Shown in pieces: positions 16,967 to 26,114 of a DNA stretch of 64,000 bases (its first letter is position 1; the number at the start of each line of letters is the position of its first letter). Position numbers and translations under genes: made by a program. Origin of the DNA: a virus; IMG/VR virus record IMGVR_UViG_3300042691_038651, positions 36,843-100,842 of that record; one strand, written 5' to 3'. Under the pieces are notes generated by a model. It ran no database searches and was not told where the DNA came from. It saw nothing but the letters and a program-made list of their open reading frames with translations.

Positions 16967-18639
16967 AGATAAAAAGCATAGAGTGGAAAAACTTTAACTC
17001 GTACGGAAACCGTATGCAGAAAATTGCATTTGATGCAAATCAAGGCGCATTTTATGTAGTGACGGGACATAACGGCGCAGGTAAGTCTACTATCTCAGAC
17101 GTCATCAAATATGGATTGTACGGAAGACTCGATAACAAGAAAAACCGTGACATTCCAAACCGCTTCAACGGAAATATGTTTGTCCGTGTAGTGGTAGAAA
17201 AAATGCCAGGTGTTGAGGCAACCATTGAACGTGGATTGGCCCCAAACTTCTTTAGGCTTTACATCAACGGCAAGGAATATGACCAGGCCGGTAAAAGAAA
17301 TGTACAAGACTACCTTGAAGAGGAAATCTTGGGAATGCCATACTACATTTTCAACAACATCGTTTCACTCTCAATCAATGACTTTAAGTCATTCCTGGGA
17401 ATGAGCCCGGCAGACAAGCGCCAAATCATTGATAAGCTATTTGGATTGGAAATGCTTGCTCACCTACGTTGGTATGTGAAAGAGCACCTCAAAGGAATCC
17501 GTGAAGGCATTTCCAATGTGGAAACTGAGATTGCCGTTTTGGAACGCACAATTGAAAAGTCCAACTCGGAATTAGAACTTCTATATGAAAAACTTAAGTC
17601 AGCTGATGAAGAAAAGAAAGTTCAGCTTATTGAAGGTATTCAAAAAGTTCAAGGATACATTGCCGAGGCTGACAAACGCCTGAGTGAAATTGAGGAAAAA
17701 GATGGATCCCTACGAGATGCACTACGGGAATGGAATAAAAAACTTACAGACAAGCAGTATGAGTTAAGAGCAAAACGCGAAAAGGACTCCCTCTACAAAA
17801 ATGATTGCTGTCCTACCTGTGGTTCTGACCTGCACACCGACTATCACAAAACCTTAATGGAGGAAAACGCCGAAGAAATCAAAATGATTGAAGGTGAACT
17901 TGTTTCTATCAAGGAGTCTGTGAAAACTCTGGAAGAAAACGGTAAGAAGATAACCGAGATTCGTACCGACCTCAGTGGAAAGAAATCTGCGGCCAAGCAA
18001 AAAATAGCAACTCTGCAAAGAGACCTAAGTCTCCTGTCCGATGATGATGTAAAGGATGAGCAAACCGGTTCTCTGAAAAGCATTATCGATGATTCCGAAA
18101 CCAAGAAAATTGATGCTTTAAAGAAGAAGGACGAAGAAGAGAAGAAATCAAACTTCTACAAAATCATTGAAGAGATATTTGGCGACCGTGGCGTAAAACT
18201 GTCTGCTATCAAAAGAATTGTACCAGTGCTCAATCAGGAAATACGCAAAGTTTTGAAAGAATTGAACGTGGACTACCGTGTATCTTTTGAGGAAGACTTC
18301 AGCGTAAAGATTCTACACATGGGATATGATGTATCGGCTGACCAGCTGAGCACTGGCGAAAGAAAGAAGATCGACTTTGCTGTAATCATTGCTCTGATTC
18401 GCATCATGAAGATTAAGTTTCATGGCCTAAACCTCATCTTCCTAGATGAAATCTTCTCCTCAATTGATAGCGATGGTATTTGGCACATCCTTAAAGTACT
18501 ATCCAATGCTTCCAAGGAGCTTGGCCTACATACCTTTGTAATTAACCACAGCAATCTACCAACCGAAGTATTTGACTACAGAGTAGAAATTGAGAAGAAA
18601 AACGGCTTTTCTGAACTAAATGTTGAGGCAGTAAGCTAA
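16963..18639 (+). CDS. 46: Recombination nuclease ATPase subunit (T4 gp46 type, Rad50/SbcC-like)
   Basis: SMC-like ATPase partner of gp47. Walker A is GHNGAGKST at 35-43. Two coiled-coil arms of about 100-150 residues flank a zinc hook CPTC at 283-286. The ABC signature is STGERKK and Walker B is LIFLDEIFSSID in the C-terminal lobe. The 558-residue length matches T4 gp46 (560). A late promoter follows its stop directly. Confidence 0.95.
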   Translation: MKIKSIEWKNFNSYGNRMQKIAFDANQGAFYVVTGHNGAGKSTISDVIKYGLYGRLDNKKNRDIPNRFNGNMFVRVVVEKMPGVEATIERGLAPNFFRLYINGKEYDQAGKRNVQDYLEEEILGMPYYIFNNIVSLSINDFKSFLGMSPADKRQIIDKLFGLEMLAHLRWYVKEHLKGIREGISNVETEIAVLERTIEKSNSELELLYEKLKSADEEKKVQLIEGIQKVQGYIAEADKRLSEIEEKDGSLRDALREWNKKLTDKQYELRAKREKDSLYKNDCCPTCGSDLHTDYHKTLMEENAEEIKMIEGELVSIKESVKTLEENGKKITEIRTDLSGKKSAAKQKIATLQRDLSLLSDDDVKDEQTGSLKSIIDDSETKKIDALKKKDEEEKKSNFYKIIEEIFGDRGVKLSAIKRIVPVLNQEIRKVLKELNVDYRVSFEEDFSVKILHMGYDVSADQLSTGERKKIDFAVIIALIRIMKIKFHGLNLIFLDEIFSSIDSDGIWHILKVLSNASKELGLHTFVINHSNLPTEVFDYRVEIEKKNGFSELNVEAVS

Positions 18640-18648
18640 GATATATAG
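18640..18648 (+). promoter_or_regulatory. Putative late promoter GATATATAG
   Basis: GATATATAG begins on the base after the gp46 stop and lies 19 bases before the GTG of the first virion gene of this block. Confidence 0.75.
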
Positions 18649-18666
18649 TAAAACAAAACAACCTTA

Positions 18667-20196
18667 GTGCCTTCAAACTATCTACATAAGTTCAACACTG
18701 ACAATGTTCACGCAAGAGCAGTGATTGTAGGGCTGGTGAACTTGCTCAATAGCAAGATCCAGTTCGAAAACATCTACTCTGATACTGACACTCAGATTGT
18801 AGAGGTTCCGTTCTACTACAATTTTGGTGGAGATGAGCGTTTCTTACAGGACTATTTCCTGCAATGGAATGAGTGTCTTACTCCCAAAATGGTGGATGGA
18901 AACGTCGATCCCATACCTCGAGGTATTGTAACACTAGAATCCAGCGCTATCAATACCAATATGATGACTAATCGCTTTATACGCGGAAACTATGTCAAGC
19001 AGGTTGGGAATGATGTGCTAACATACAATGCCTTTCTCAACCCTATACCTCTGACCATGAACTTTACAGTGAAGATTGTTACAGATACTTCACTTGATGC
19101 GTTCAAAGTACAGCAGGCTGTGTTAGAGACATTCTACAAAACCCAAGTGTTTTCTGTAGAGTTCAAAGGATTCCGTGTTCCTTGTCAGGTTGGATTCCCA
19201 GAAGACCAGGGAATTGAGAAGACATTTGAGTTTACATACCAGACCGAGACTGAGATCTCATTCAATTGTCCGCTACAACTCGAGACATACTTCCCGGTTA
19301 CCGACCCTACAACAGAAAGATTTGGTGGAAACCGCATGAACTATCCAGGAGGACCTAACATTGAATGGAGTTCTGATGAGACTTACGCAAAACCAAGATT
19401 TAACATCTCAGCGCCCTCTCATCAAGAAACATACTTTTCATCAGGTACGATGCCAATCGAGTGGACAAATACAGGACCAATTACCAGAGTAAACATTTAC
19501 TGGAGATTGGTAGGAAATGTTGATTGGACTCCAATTGTAAAGAACTATCAAAACTCCGGTTCTTATGTCTGGGAAGTGCCTTTCCTCAATGCTTCCGGTA
19601 CTATTGTACCTAAAGAGACTACAAAAGCCTTTGTACAAACTGCCACTGGAGAATCGGCTAGGCTACGCGCTATCATAGATGCATTAGGAAGCGTAGACAA
19701 TATCATTGTACTCGACGGCGGATATGCATATGAAGGCACAGACACCATCATTGTTAATGATGAGACGCTCACAGTCACAGCACCTACCATTTCACCTAAC
19801 GTGGTAGCAGGTACTATCACAGGTTCTACAATATATGCGGTAGGATCTGGGTTTACGCCATCGCCAGTAAACCTAATTGAGATTAAAGTGGAGAATGCTA
19901 ACAATGAAAGGGTTTACGAAATAATGAAAAGAGAGATAACATATCAGGCCCAGGTATCATCTGGATCAAATCTTCTAACCAACATCGTACCAGACATTTC
20001 AGTTTCACAAAACTTAACAGATTTGGCTCTCTATGTAGGGATGCCTGTCGCCGGTGCCGGCATTCCAGCTGGCGCATACATTACGCAAATACTTTCTGGA
20101 ACGAACCAGATACAAATATCAACCAACGCTAACGTTTCATCTGCTTTGACCCTAATCAATGGCGGAAAACTTGATGGATCTATTACAATCAAGTAA
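18667..20196 (+). CDS. 15: Tail sheath terminator/completion protein (gp15-like) with C-terminal Ig-like extension
   Basis: Virion protein of 509 residues with a GTG start (no nearer ATG, good distance from the late promoter). Residues 1-215 resemble T4 gp15: a basic helix start, VEVPFYYNFGGDERFL, IPRGIVTLES, LNPIPLTMNFTVKIVTDTSLDAFKV and QLETYFPVTDP follow the order seen in that family. Residues about 240-320 look like an Ig-like domain (ISAPSHQETYFSSGTMPIEW...GSYVWEVPF), and the last 100 are beta-rich with IPAGAYITQILSGTNQIQIS. T4 gp15 has 272 residues, so the C-terminal half is an addition, perhaps surface-exposed. The gp15 assignment is by pattern only. Confidence 0.5.
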   Translation: MPSNYLHKFNTDNVHARAVIVGLVNLLNSKIQFENIYSDTDTQIVEVPFYYNFGGDERFLQDYFLQWNECLTPKMVDGNVDPIPRGIVTLESSAINTNMMTNRFIRGNYVKQVGNDVLTYNAFLNPIPLTMNFTVKIVTDTSLDAFKVQQAVLETFYKTQVFSVEFKGFRVPCQVGFPEDQGIEKTFEFTYQTETEISFNCPLQLETYFPVTDPTTERFGGNRMNYPGGPNIEWSSDETYAKPRFNISAPSHQETYFSSGTMPIEWTNTGPITRVNIYWRLVGNVDWTPIVKNYQNSGSYVWEVPFLNASGTIVPKETTKAFVQTATGESARLRAIIDALGSVDNIIVLDGGYAYEGTDTIIVNDETLTVTAPTISPNVVAGTITGSTIYAVGSGFTPSPVNLIEIKVENANNERVYEIMKREITYQAQVSSGSNLLTNIVPDISVSQNLTDLALYVGMPVAGAGIPAGAYITQILSGTNQIQISTNANVSSALTLINGGKLDGSITIK

Positions 20197-20222
20197 CTTT
20201 CACAGAATCATGGAGAAGAAGA

Positions 20223-20231
20223 GATATATAG
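20223..20231 (+). promoter_or_regulatory. Putative late promoter GATATATAG
   Basis: GATATATAG in the 61-base gap, 26 bases before the ATG at 20258. Confidence 0.75.
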
Positions 20232-20257
20232 TTAGGAAGAAAATAAACTAAAGTAAC

Positions 20258-21802
20258 ATGTCTAAACTAAGAAATAGAATTGAAGCTCTACAAGCAAGCG
20301 CCACTTCAGCAGCGGTTCTTGAAGCCTGTAACGAAGCAATTCTTCGTATTGAGCCAAACAAATCTACGGAAGGCGAGATTTTGGAAAGCCTTTTGGAAAA
20401 TCTTTCAAAAGTAGATGACGAGGTAGCAAAGCAGTTTGTCTCCATGAATGTGGTAGAAAAACGAGTTCAGGCTCTCAATGATCTAGGAGTAAAGAAATCT
20501 TTCTCTACAATTGCTGAGTCGGAAATTGCAAAGCACCCTGCGTTTTCATACATGTTTGAAAAACTACAGGCAAGCGCCAATTCACCTGAATGGATGGTAA
20601 TTGAAAGCGTAATTGCAGCACTCTCTCCTTTTAACTGGGATTCAACTGTTAATGAGTGTTTGAAAAATCTTACTGCAAATGCAGATAAGTACAGAGAGGA
20701 AATCTCTATCTACAAAATTGTTGAAAACCTAAAGAATTCTACTTCTAACTACTTATTGCCAGGAGTTTCTACATTGTTAGAAAACTACCTTGATACACGC
20801 AGCGCAGCTGACCGTGTTAAATTGATGGAGAAGACTTCACAGTATATTTTCGATCCGCATATGAAAAATCTTTACAACTTCCTTGGAGAAGCTGAAAGAA
20901 CTTTCCACATTGCAACAATCGACAACAGCTGTTCTATTAACCGTGTTTACTCTCCTGTATTTTTAGGAGAAGGCTTCGAACTATTCGCAGCCGGTGGTAA
21001 AATCTATAGAAAAGAAGGTGAGGTTATCACCGTAGCAAATGAAGAAGAAATCAATTCTCTTCCTGCTAATTTCTTGGCTGTATCATCTGTTCTTGGAAAA
21101 GAAAACGTGGTAGTTGCTGAAGGGTCTGTAAAAATCTACTCTGGAGACAAGAAAGTAGAAATCAGCGAATCAGAAGTAAAGATCAACGGAAAAGTCGTTG
21201 ATACTGCTGATATTCACAAGGTGTACTTGAACGCAGGCGTTTTCAAAATGACTGAGCGCGAGAACATCAACCACATCTATACAATCAAAGAAAACTGGGA
21301 CAGCCTTTGCGAAATGGACTTTGCAAAAGTAATCACATCAAAAGCTGAGCCGCATAAAACCATGACCGTATTCTTCATCGGCGAAAACATTTTCTTAAAC
21401 AAGACAAATCGCTTAATGAATGAAAACGTATTCTACGCTGATTGCAACGCAACTCAGACCAAGAACCTGGTTATGGAATACATGAAATTCGACATCTCTT
21501 CTACATTCTCTTCGCTTCTTACCGAAGAGACAAAAGTAATCAAAGAATCTAACGCTTTGAAAGCAGAAATGATGACTGCAATCTCTCACCTAAACGAACA
21601 AAAAGCTAAATTGGAAACTCTTCCTAAAGAGATTTCTGAGAATGCTGAAGTTAAAGATTTGATTGCTGCTATTGATGAAGAGATTAACTTCCTCAAATCT
21701 GAGTATTCAAAAGTCGACAGCGCCGAGCGTTCAACTACCAAGGTAGATGAAGGTATGGGATTCAACGTTGGAGATGAAGCGGAACTTGGAAAAAAAAAGT
21801 GA
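20258..21802 (+). CDS. Putative virion protein, upstream partner of a probable -1 frameshift
   Basis: A 514-residue protein of unknown family. The first 200 residues look helical; the middle (about 230-330) has beta-rich repeats (GGKIYRKEGEVITV, GSVKIYSGDKKVEI, EVKINGKVVD); the end is a coiled coil. The final residues FNVGDEAELGKKK look like the first strands of an SH3/KOW-type barrel that is cut off by the stop. The next ORF, in the -1 frame, starts with residues that would complete it, and nine A residues precede the stop. Late expression is inferred from the promoter. Confidence 0.75.
   Translation: MSKLRNRIEALQASATSAAVLEACNEAILRIEPNKSTEGEILESLLENLSKVDDEVAKQFVSMNVVEKRVQALNDLGVKKSFSTIAESEIAKHPAFSYMFEKLQASANSPEWMVIESVIAALSPFNWDSTVNECLKNLTANADKYREEISIYKIVENLKNSTSNYLLPGVSTLLENYLDTRSAADRVKLMEKTSQYIFDPHMKNLYNFLGEAERTFHIATIDNSCSINRVYSPVFLGEGFELFAAGGKIYRKEGEVITVANEEEINSLPANFLAVSSVLGKENVVVAEGSVKIYSGDKKVEISESEVKINGKVVDTADIHKVYLNAGVFKMTERENINHIYTIKENWDSLCEMDFAKVITSKAEPHKTMTVFFIGENIFLNKTNRLMNENVFYADCNATQTKNLVMEYMKFDISSTFSSLLTEETKVIKESNALKAEMMTAISHLNEQKAKLETLPKEISENAEVKDLIAAIDEEINFLKSEYSKVDSAERSTTKVDEGMGFNVGDEAELGKKK
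21790..21802 (+). other. Candidate -1 ribosomal frameshift site A9-G
   Basis: Nine A residues (21790-21798) then G give the slippery heptamer A AAA AAG at 21793-21799 in the frame of the upstream gene, followed by its TGA stop. A -1 slip reads on as GTG AGC GTA into the next ORF. A homopolymer sequencing error is the main alternative. Confidence 0.5.
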
Positions 21803-22428
21803 GCGTAACTGCGGTTGATTCCGCAGGCAAGACAATCACTGTCGTAGACGAGGAAGGTAACACTTCTAAAGTTTCTCCTACTGAACTTAAGGCAACGGAC
21901 AAAAAACACCGTGCCAAACCTGGTAACCCTGTTGAGATCAACTCACAGGGTGACGGTGCTACTGTGGCCATTAAGGAAGAAAAGGAGGAAGGCTACGTCA
22001 ATGCCCAAATAGAGGTTGAAGTGCAAGGCGTTCCTGCCGGTACTACAGTACAAATCAAAGCTCTTGACTTTACATCCAAGGCCGACAACGACAATATCGA
22101 CATCATTCTTCCAAACAAGAAACTTGCTCAAGTAAAGAAGAAAGATGTGAAACTTTTTGAAGCTGGTGTATACAATTCTGAAACGGATATTAAAAACAAT
22201 CCAAAAACAAAAGAAAACCAACCAGATGAAGTAACCGGTAAAATTGACACAGTGTTGGACGGCGTGGAAAATCTGCTAGCAGAACTTACCGAACTTAAAA
22301 ACGTTGTAGACAACAACACCAAATTTTCATCAGAGACACTAGAAAAATGCATAGCAGAACTAAACACTTACAAGAAGAGTCTATCGGAGGAGAAAACTCT
22401 GTCGAACTCGGCGACGGTGGAAGCGTAA
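21799..22428 (+). CDS. Downstream part of a probable frameshift fusion, or separate GTG-started protein
   Basis: A 209-residue ORF in the -1 frame relative to the 20258 gene. Its only start near the beginning is GTG at 21799, overlapping the upstream TGA. Residues 1-35 (VTAVDSAGKTITVVDEEGNTSKVSPTEL) read as the rest of an SH3/KOW-like barrel begun by the upstream gene. Residues 65-110 look like another beta domain (VNAQIEVEVQGVPAGTTVQI) and the end is helical and acidic. It overlaps the late sigma gene by 82 bases. Confidence 0.65.
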   Translation: MSVTAVDSAGKTITVVDEEGNTSKVSPTELKATDKKHRAKPGNPVEINSQGDGATVAIKEEKEEGYVNAQIEVEVQGVPAGTTVQIKALDFTSKADNDNIDIILPNKKLAQVKKKDVKLFEAGVYNSETDIKNNPKTKENQPDEVTGKIDTVLDGVENLLAELTELKNVVDNNTKFSSETLEKCIAELNTYKKSLSEEKTLSNSATVEA

Positions 22429-22790
22429 AGAAAAAGAAGACTCCGGTCAACTACTACGTAGATCCCAAAGAACTTAGAGAAGAGCTGGTCAAATCCAAAG
22501 AATTAAACGAGCTAACTCCACGTGCCATAAAGATATTCCAAACTATGGCAAACGAGGCTTCTAAAAAATTGCGTTATCGCGATGAGGAAGATCGAAAAGA
22601 TTGCATAGCTTTTGCAATGATGGATGTTGTCCGTTATTGGCGTAGCTACAATCCTGAAAAATCCAACAACCCTTTTGCCTATTTTACCCAGATGATTAAG
22701 AATGGGTTTGCTAAAGGATGGAGAAAATTGCATCCACTATCTGCAGGCGAAAAGGTCTCATTGAGTCACGATAACGTCTACACGATCTGA
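22347..22790 (+). CDS. 55: Late transcription sigma factor (T4 gp55-like)
   Basis: Phage sigma factor that directs RNA polymerase to late promoters. The 147 residues match the T4 gp55 pattern: NYYVDPKELREELVKSK, then IFQTMANEASKKLRYRD, then CIAFAMMDVVRYWRSYNPEK and NPFAYFTQMIKNGFAKGWRK, which is the region 2-like core that binds core polymerase and the TATA-like late promoter. T4 gp55 has 185 residues, so the C-terminus is shorter. Whether it keeps a clamp-binding tail (VSLSHDNVYTI) is unclear. The start overlaps the preceding gene by 82 bases; no closer ATG exists before the conserved region. Its probable target is GATATATAG. Confidence 0.75.
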   Translation: MHSRTKHLQEESIGGENSVELGDGGSVKKKKTPVNYYVDPKELREELVKSKELNELTPRAIKIFQTMANEASKKLRYRDEEDRKDCIAFAMMDVVRYWRSYNPEKSNNPFAYFTQMIKNGFAKGWRKLHPLSAGEKVSLSHDNVYTI

Positions 22791-23287
22791 TGCAAAAGAC
22801 CAACAAAACAAATCCACCTCACAAGAGGAGCAGATTTAGGCAAGGCTACTATGTGCCATCCAATCCGGAGAAGTACATTGGTGATCCTTCCAAAATCATC
22901 TATCGCTCTTCTTGGGAGTTTAGGTTTTGCAAGTATTGCGATACCACTCCGGAAATTCTTTGTTGGTCCTCTGAGCCAGTTGGTATTCCCTATCTAAGTC
23001 CTATTGACCAGAAGCAGCACACATATTTTGTAGACTTCTATATGAAGCTTCAAAAACCTGATGAGGTACTAGAATACCTGGTAGAAATCAAACCTTCAAA
23101 AGCTCTCAAAGCACCGGTAATGAAGGAAGGCCTTACCACTGTTAAGCGTTTGAAAGAATACAATCAACAGGCAACAGATTGGTTAGTCAACCGTGCCAAG
23201 TTTCAGGCAGCACAAGAATTTGCTCGTATCAATCACAAGCACTTTATCATTGTAACCGAGGAGTTCTTATTCAAAAGAGTTAGATAG
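22790..23287 (+). CDS. 4: Head completion protein (T4 gp4/gp50 type)
   Basis: Late head-completion protein with an endonuclease-like fold. The 165 residues contain the family pattern NPEKYIGDPSKIIYRSSWE, then WSSEPVGIPYLSPIDQK, YFVDFYMKL and YLVEIKPSKALKAPV, with the acidic and lysine residues (D..., E-I-K) of a TnsA/restriction-like nuclease core. It starts on the last base of the gp55 stop (TGATG). T4 gp4 has 150 residues. The assignment is firm at family level. Confidence 0.85.
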   Translation: MQKTNKTNPPHKRSRFRQGYYVPSNPEKYIGDPSKIIYRSSWEFRFCKYCDTTPEILCWSSEPVGIPYLSPIDQKQHTYFVDFYMKLQKPDEVLEYLVEIKPSKALKAPVMKEGLTTVKRLKEYNQQATDWLVNRAKFQAAQEFARINHKHFIIVTEEFLFKRVR

Positions 23288-23289
23288 TT

Positions 23290-24021
23290 ATGGAAAGTCC
23301 AGCAAAACAATATCAAGAAAATATGAAGTCGCGTCCTCAAATAAAAAAGGAGGCGTACCCATACTTTATGGATAAGTACATCAAAGATCCGTACAATACA
23401 TCCAACGATAGTCTATTTAGCACTTCTGAAAGAATTTCTGCAAAAACTCTTAGGCAGTTTGTACCTGGAAAAATCTACACATTTAGATATGATCCAATAC
23501 ACAAAGACATATTGGCGTACTATGATAAGCAGCCAATCATTTTGGTGTGTGGTCAGTGGGTTGCGGAGTCTACTGGAAATCAAATTGTGACTGGGATCAA
23601 CCTCAACTTCTTACCTGAGGTTGAAAGAGTAAATACTCTGGAATACTACTATCAATCTGTAAAGTCTGACCTTGATAAAGCATATAATGAAACTGAGAAG
23701 AAAAGTCAAGTGTCTTTTATTAAGCGGGCTCTGATAGTTTTACAAGACTTGGTACAAATCTTTAATGTATTTGGAAAGGCTGGAAAGATTGGTTACCAGT
23801 ATGCCATGCGAAATTACATCATTGGAGGAAATATGCAAAAAGTTTCTCTTGTAGAATATGATGATTGGCAATACATACCTTTTATCCAAACCAAAGACAT
23901 TGTGGGAGCAAGCCTTGGAGAAATACACAAAGCATATAACGATAGCAAAAACCAACTTCTAAGAAAACAGCCACCAATGATGATGTCGGCTGAGAAGAAA
24001 AGGAAGTACAACAACAGATAA
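23290..24021 (+). CDS. 2: DNA end protector-like protein (T4 gp2-like)
   Basis: A 243-residue protein directly after gp4, starting 2 bases after its stop. The segment IYTFRYDPIHKDILAYYDKQPIIL followed by GINLNFLPEVERV resembles a pattern (YDPK...L.YYD..PL...GINLHYLP) common to T4-like gp2 and related phage proteins. In T4, gp2 caps the packaged DNA ends and lies next to gene 4. The C-terminal half is basic with long helices. The pattern and gene order both support gp2, but sequence similarity is limited. Confidence 0.45.
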   Translation: MESPAKQYQENMKSRPQIKKEAYPYFMDKYIKDPYNTSNDSLFSTSERISAKTLRQFVPGKIYTFRYDPIHKDILAYYDKQPIILVCGQWVAESTGNQIVTGINLNFLPEVERVNTLEYYYQSVKSDLDKAYNETEKKSQVSFIKRALIVLQDLVQIFNVFGKAGKIGYQYAMRNYIIGGNMQKVSLVEYDDWQYIPFIQTKDIVGASLGEIHKAYNDSKNQLLRKQPPMMMSAEKKRKYNNR

Positions 24022-24044
24022 ATAATCAAACAAAAGATAAAGAC

Positions 24045-25649
24045 ATGGCAGGTTTTATTGATAGAGTAGGAGCAAATCCCATATTCGGCCAGATATCTAA
24101 GAGTCTAAAAACTCTGTCTTCGCTTGGAATGAAGTATGAAGACATGGTAGTAAAACAATCTCGTGCTGTCGGTGTTACCGAGGCAGAGTTTGGATTGCAA
24201 GGATATCTACCCGAGGAGTTTCTCTACTCCTTAGCACTCACCGACGTAGGTCATAAGAAGTTTATTGCTTATTTTGACAAGGACTACAAATCACGCAGGG
24301 ACTACCTTCGTAAATTTGCAATGAACCCAGAAATTGAGTTCATTCTTGATACCGTTGCTGATGAGGCGGTTGTTTATGATGATAACAACTACTTTGCAGA
24401 AATTGATACAACTCTTCTTAAAGGCATCCTTGATCCTGAGAATGCAAAAGATGTAGTAGACGAGATCAATACAACATTCAAAAAAGTATACGCGCACTTC
24501 CACTTTAACGAAGGCCATGACGGCTGGGCATATTTCCGACAAATGCTTATTGACGGATTTCTTGCCTTTGAAATCATTTATGATCCAGCTGGAAAGAATG
24601 TAATCGGTTTCAAAGAACTAGATGCTACATCACTTCGACCTGGCGTTGAAAAGAGCGGCGACGGTGTCTACAGAAAAATCTGGGTACAGTACGAAGATAT
24701 ACCTGCTATGAAACGCGTACTGCTCGATTCACAAATCATTTACATCTCATACGCTAAAGGAAACTTTACAGGCCGTATCTCATACGCGGAACGCTTGGTT
24801 CGTTCATTCAACCTATTGCGTATTATGGAGAACAGCCGTGTAATTTGGAACATTATGAACTCAAGCTTCCGCTTGAAAATGGTGGTTCCAATTGGTACAA
24901 AATCTCCGCAAAAAGCCAAGGAAAGTTTAGCAGAAATGATGGCCATCTATAAAGAGGACATTAACTTGAACTACGACTCCGGTGAACTTTCTGTAAACGG
25001 TAAGCCTGCAATGCAGTTCTACAAAAACTACCTCTTCCCTTCTAAAAACGGTGAACAACCTGAAATCGAAACAATCGGAGGAGATGGATATGACCTAAGC
25101 GATACCGAGGCGCTAAAATACTTTGAGGATAAGCTGAAAACTGACTCAAAAATTCCATTTAGCAGATTTGACCGCACACAGGACGGTGGATCTTTCAGTA
25201 TCAATGCCGATGGAATGACCCGCGACGAAATACGCTTTAATCGCTTTATTGTTCGTCTGCGCTCAATCTTCCAGGAAATACTTATTAAGCCTGTTTACAT
25301 TCAGGTAGGACTTAATCACCCTGACCTTGCCGAGGATGAATTGTTCAAATCCGCTCTTGCACTCAAGTACAGATCTGACAATTTGTTCGAAGAGATCAAG
25401 GAAATGGATGTAATGGAAAAGCGTTCAAACTTCATTACCACAATGATGGGTATTATGGAAAAGCAACCGGATTCTTCAGGTATGCTACAGGACGTACCTT
25501 ACTTCGATCCAAAGTTCTTGATAGAAAAGTATCTTGGTTTGACCAACACAGATATTGCACGCAACGAGGCATACAAGGAGGAACAGAAGATCAAAAACGA
25601 CGCCGCAATGAAAGCCGCACAGGCATCAGGTGGAGGCATGGGCTTCTAA
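24045..25649 (+). CDS. 20: Portal vertex protein (T4 gp20 type)
   Basis: Forms the dodecameric portal through which DNA is packaged. The 534 residues carry gp20 features: EFILDTVADEAVVYD, HFHFNEGHDGWAYFRQMLIDGFLAFEIIYD, ELDATSLRPG and, in the C-terminal half, YFEDKLKTDSKIPFSRF, which corresponds to the conserved clip/stem region. The C-terminal tail is glycine- and alanine-rich. T4 gp20 has 524 residues. The gene begins 23 bases after the gp2-like stop. Confidence 0.92.
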   Translation: MAGFIDRVGANPIFGQISKSLKTLSSLGMKYEDMVVKQSRAVGVTEAEFGLQGYLPEEFLYSLALTDVGHKKFIAYFDKDYKSRRDYLRKFAMNPEIEFILDTVADEAVVYDDNNYFAEIDTTLLKGILDPENAKDVVDEINTTFKKVYAHFHFNEGHDGWAYFRQMLIDGFLAFEIIYDPAGKNVIGFKELDATSLRPGVEKSGDGVYRKIWVQYEDIPAMKRVLLDSQIIYISYAKGNFTGRISYAERLVRSFNLLRIMENSRVIWNIMNSSFRLKMVVPIGTKSPQKAKESLAEMMAIYKEDINLNYDSGELSVNGKPAMQFYKNYLFPSKNGEQPEIETIGGDGYDLSDTEALKYFEDKLKTDSKIPFSRFDRTQDGGSFSINADGMTRDEIRFNRFIVRLRSIFQEILIKPVYIQVGLNHPDLAEDELFKSALALKYRSDNLFEEIKEMDVMEKRSNFITTMMGIMEKQPDSSGMLQDVPYFDPKFLIEKYLGLTNTDIARNEAYKEEQKIKNDAAMKAAQASGGGMGF

Positions 25650-25659
25650 AACTCTCCGA

Positions 25660-26103
25660 ATGGATCACACAGCTAAAGACGAAAATTTACAACCACTCTT
25701 TCCAGGACTGCTCCCCTATGGCCACACCATAGGGGCTCCTGCTTTTAGACCTAATGAAATGGGTGTGATACTCGGCAAATCTGTCGAGGCAATGAATGAG
25801 CAGGTGGAAATGCAAAAGGCACAGATACTTCAACAGGTAGAGTTGTTGAAAAAGCAATACATGGAATTGGAAGAACGTCGAGCAATATCCTTACTTATCT
25901 ACCAGGCAGATTTTAAGTTTAAGCCTGTTACTGGTCATACATACCACCTCTATCTAAGAGATGACCATACTCTTTTCCTATCACTTATAGAACCAGGATC
26001 CTGGAACCAAACACACGTTGCAACCGTAAAACACCTAGCAGATATGACCTGGTCAGTGATAGAAAAATCCTCGGCTTTTGAGGATATATATGCTAGAAAA
26101 TAA
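25660..26103 (+). CDS. DUF2452 family protein
   Basis: A 147-residue protein. The ATG at 25660 is chosen over a GTG at 25630 inside the portal gene. The sequence has the DUF2452 pattern: LPYGHTIGAPAFRP, a central coiled coil (VEMQKAQILQQVELLKKQYMEL), then ISLLIYQADFKFKPVTGHTYHL and a final beta section. I associate this family mainly with cellular Bacteroidota genomes, where its role is unknown. Its place between portal and fibre genes suggests a virion or assembly role here. Confidence 0.75.
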   Translation: MDHTAKDENLQPLFPGLLPYGHTIGAPAFRPNEMGVILGKSVEAMNEQVEMQKAQILQQVELLKKQYMELEERRAISLLIYQADFKFKPVTGHTYHLYLRDDHTLFLSLIEPGSWNQTHVATVKHLADMTWSVIEKSSAFEDIYARK

Positions 26104-26114
26104 GTTCATGAGGA

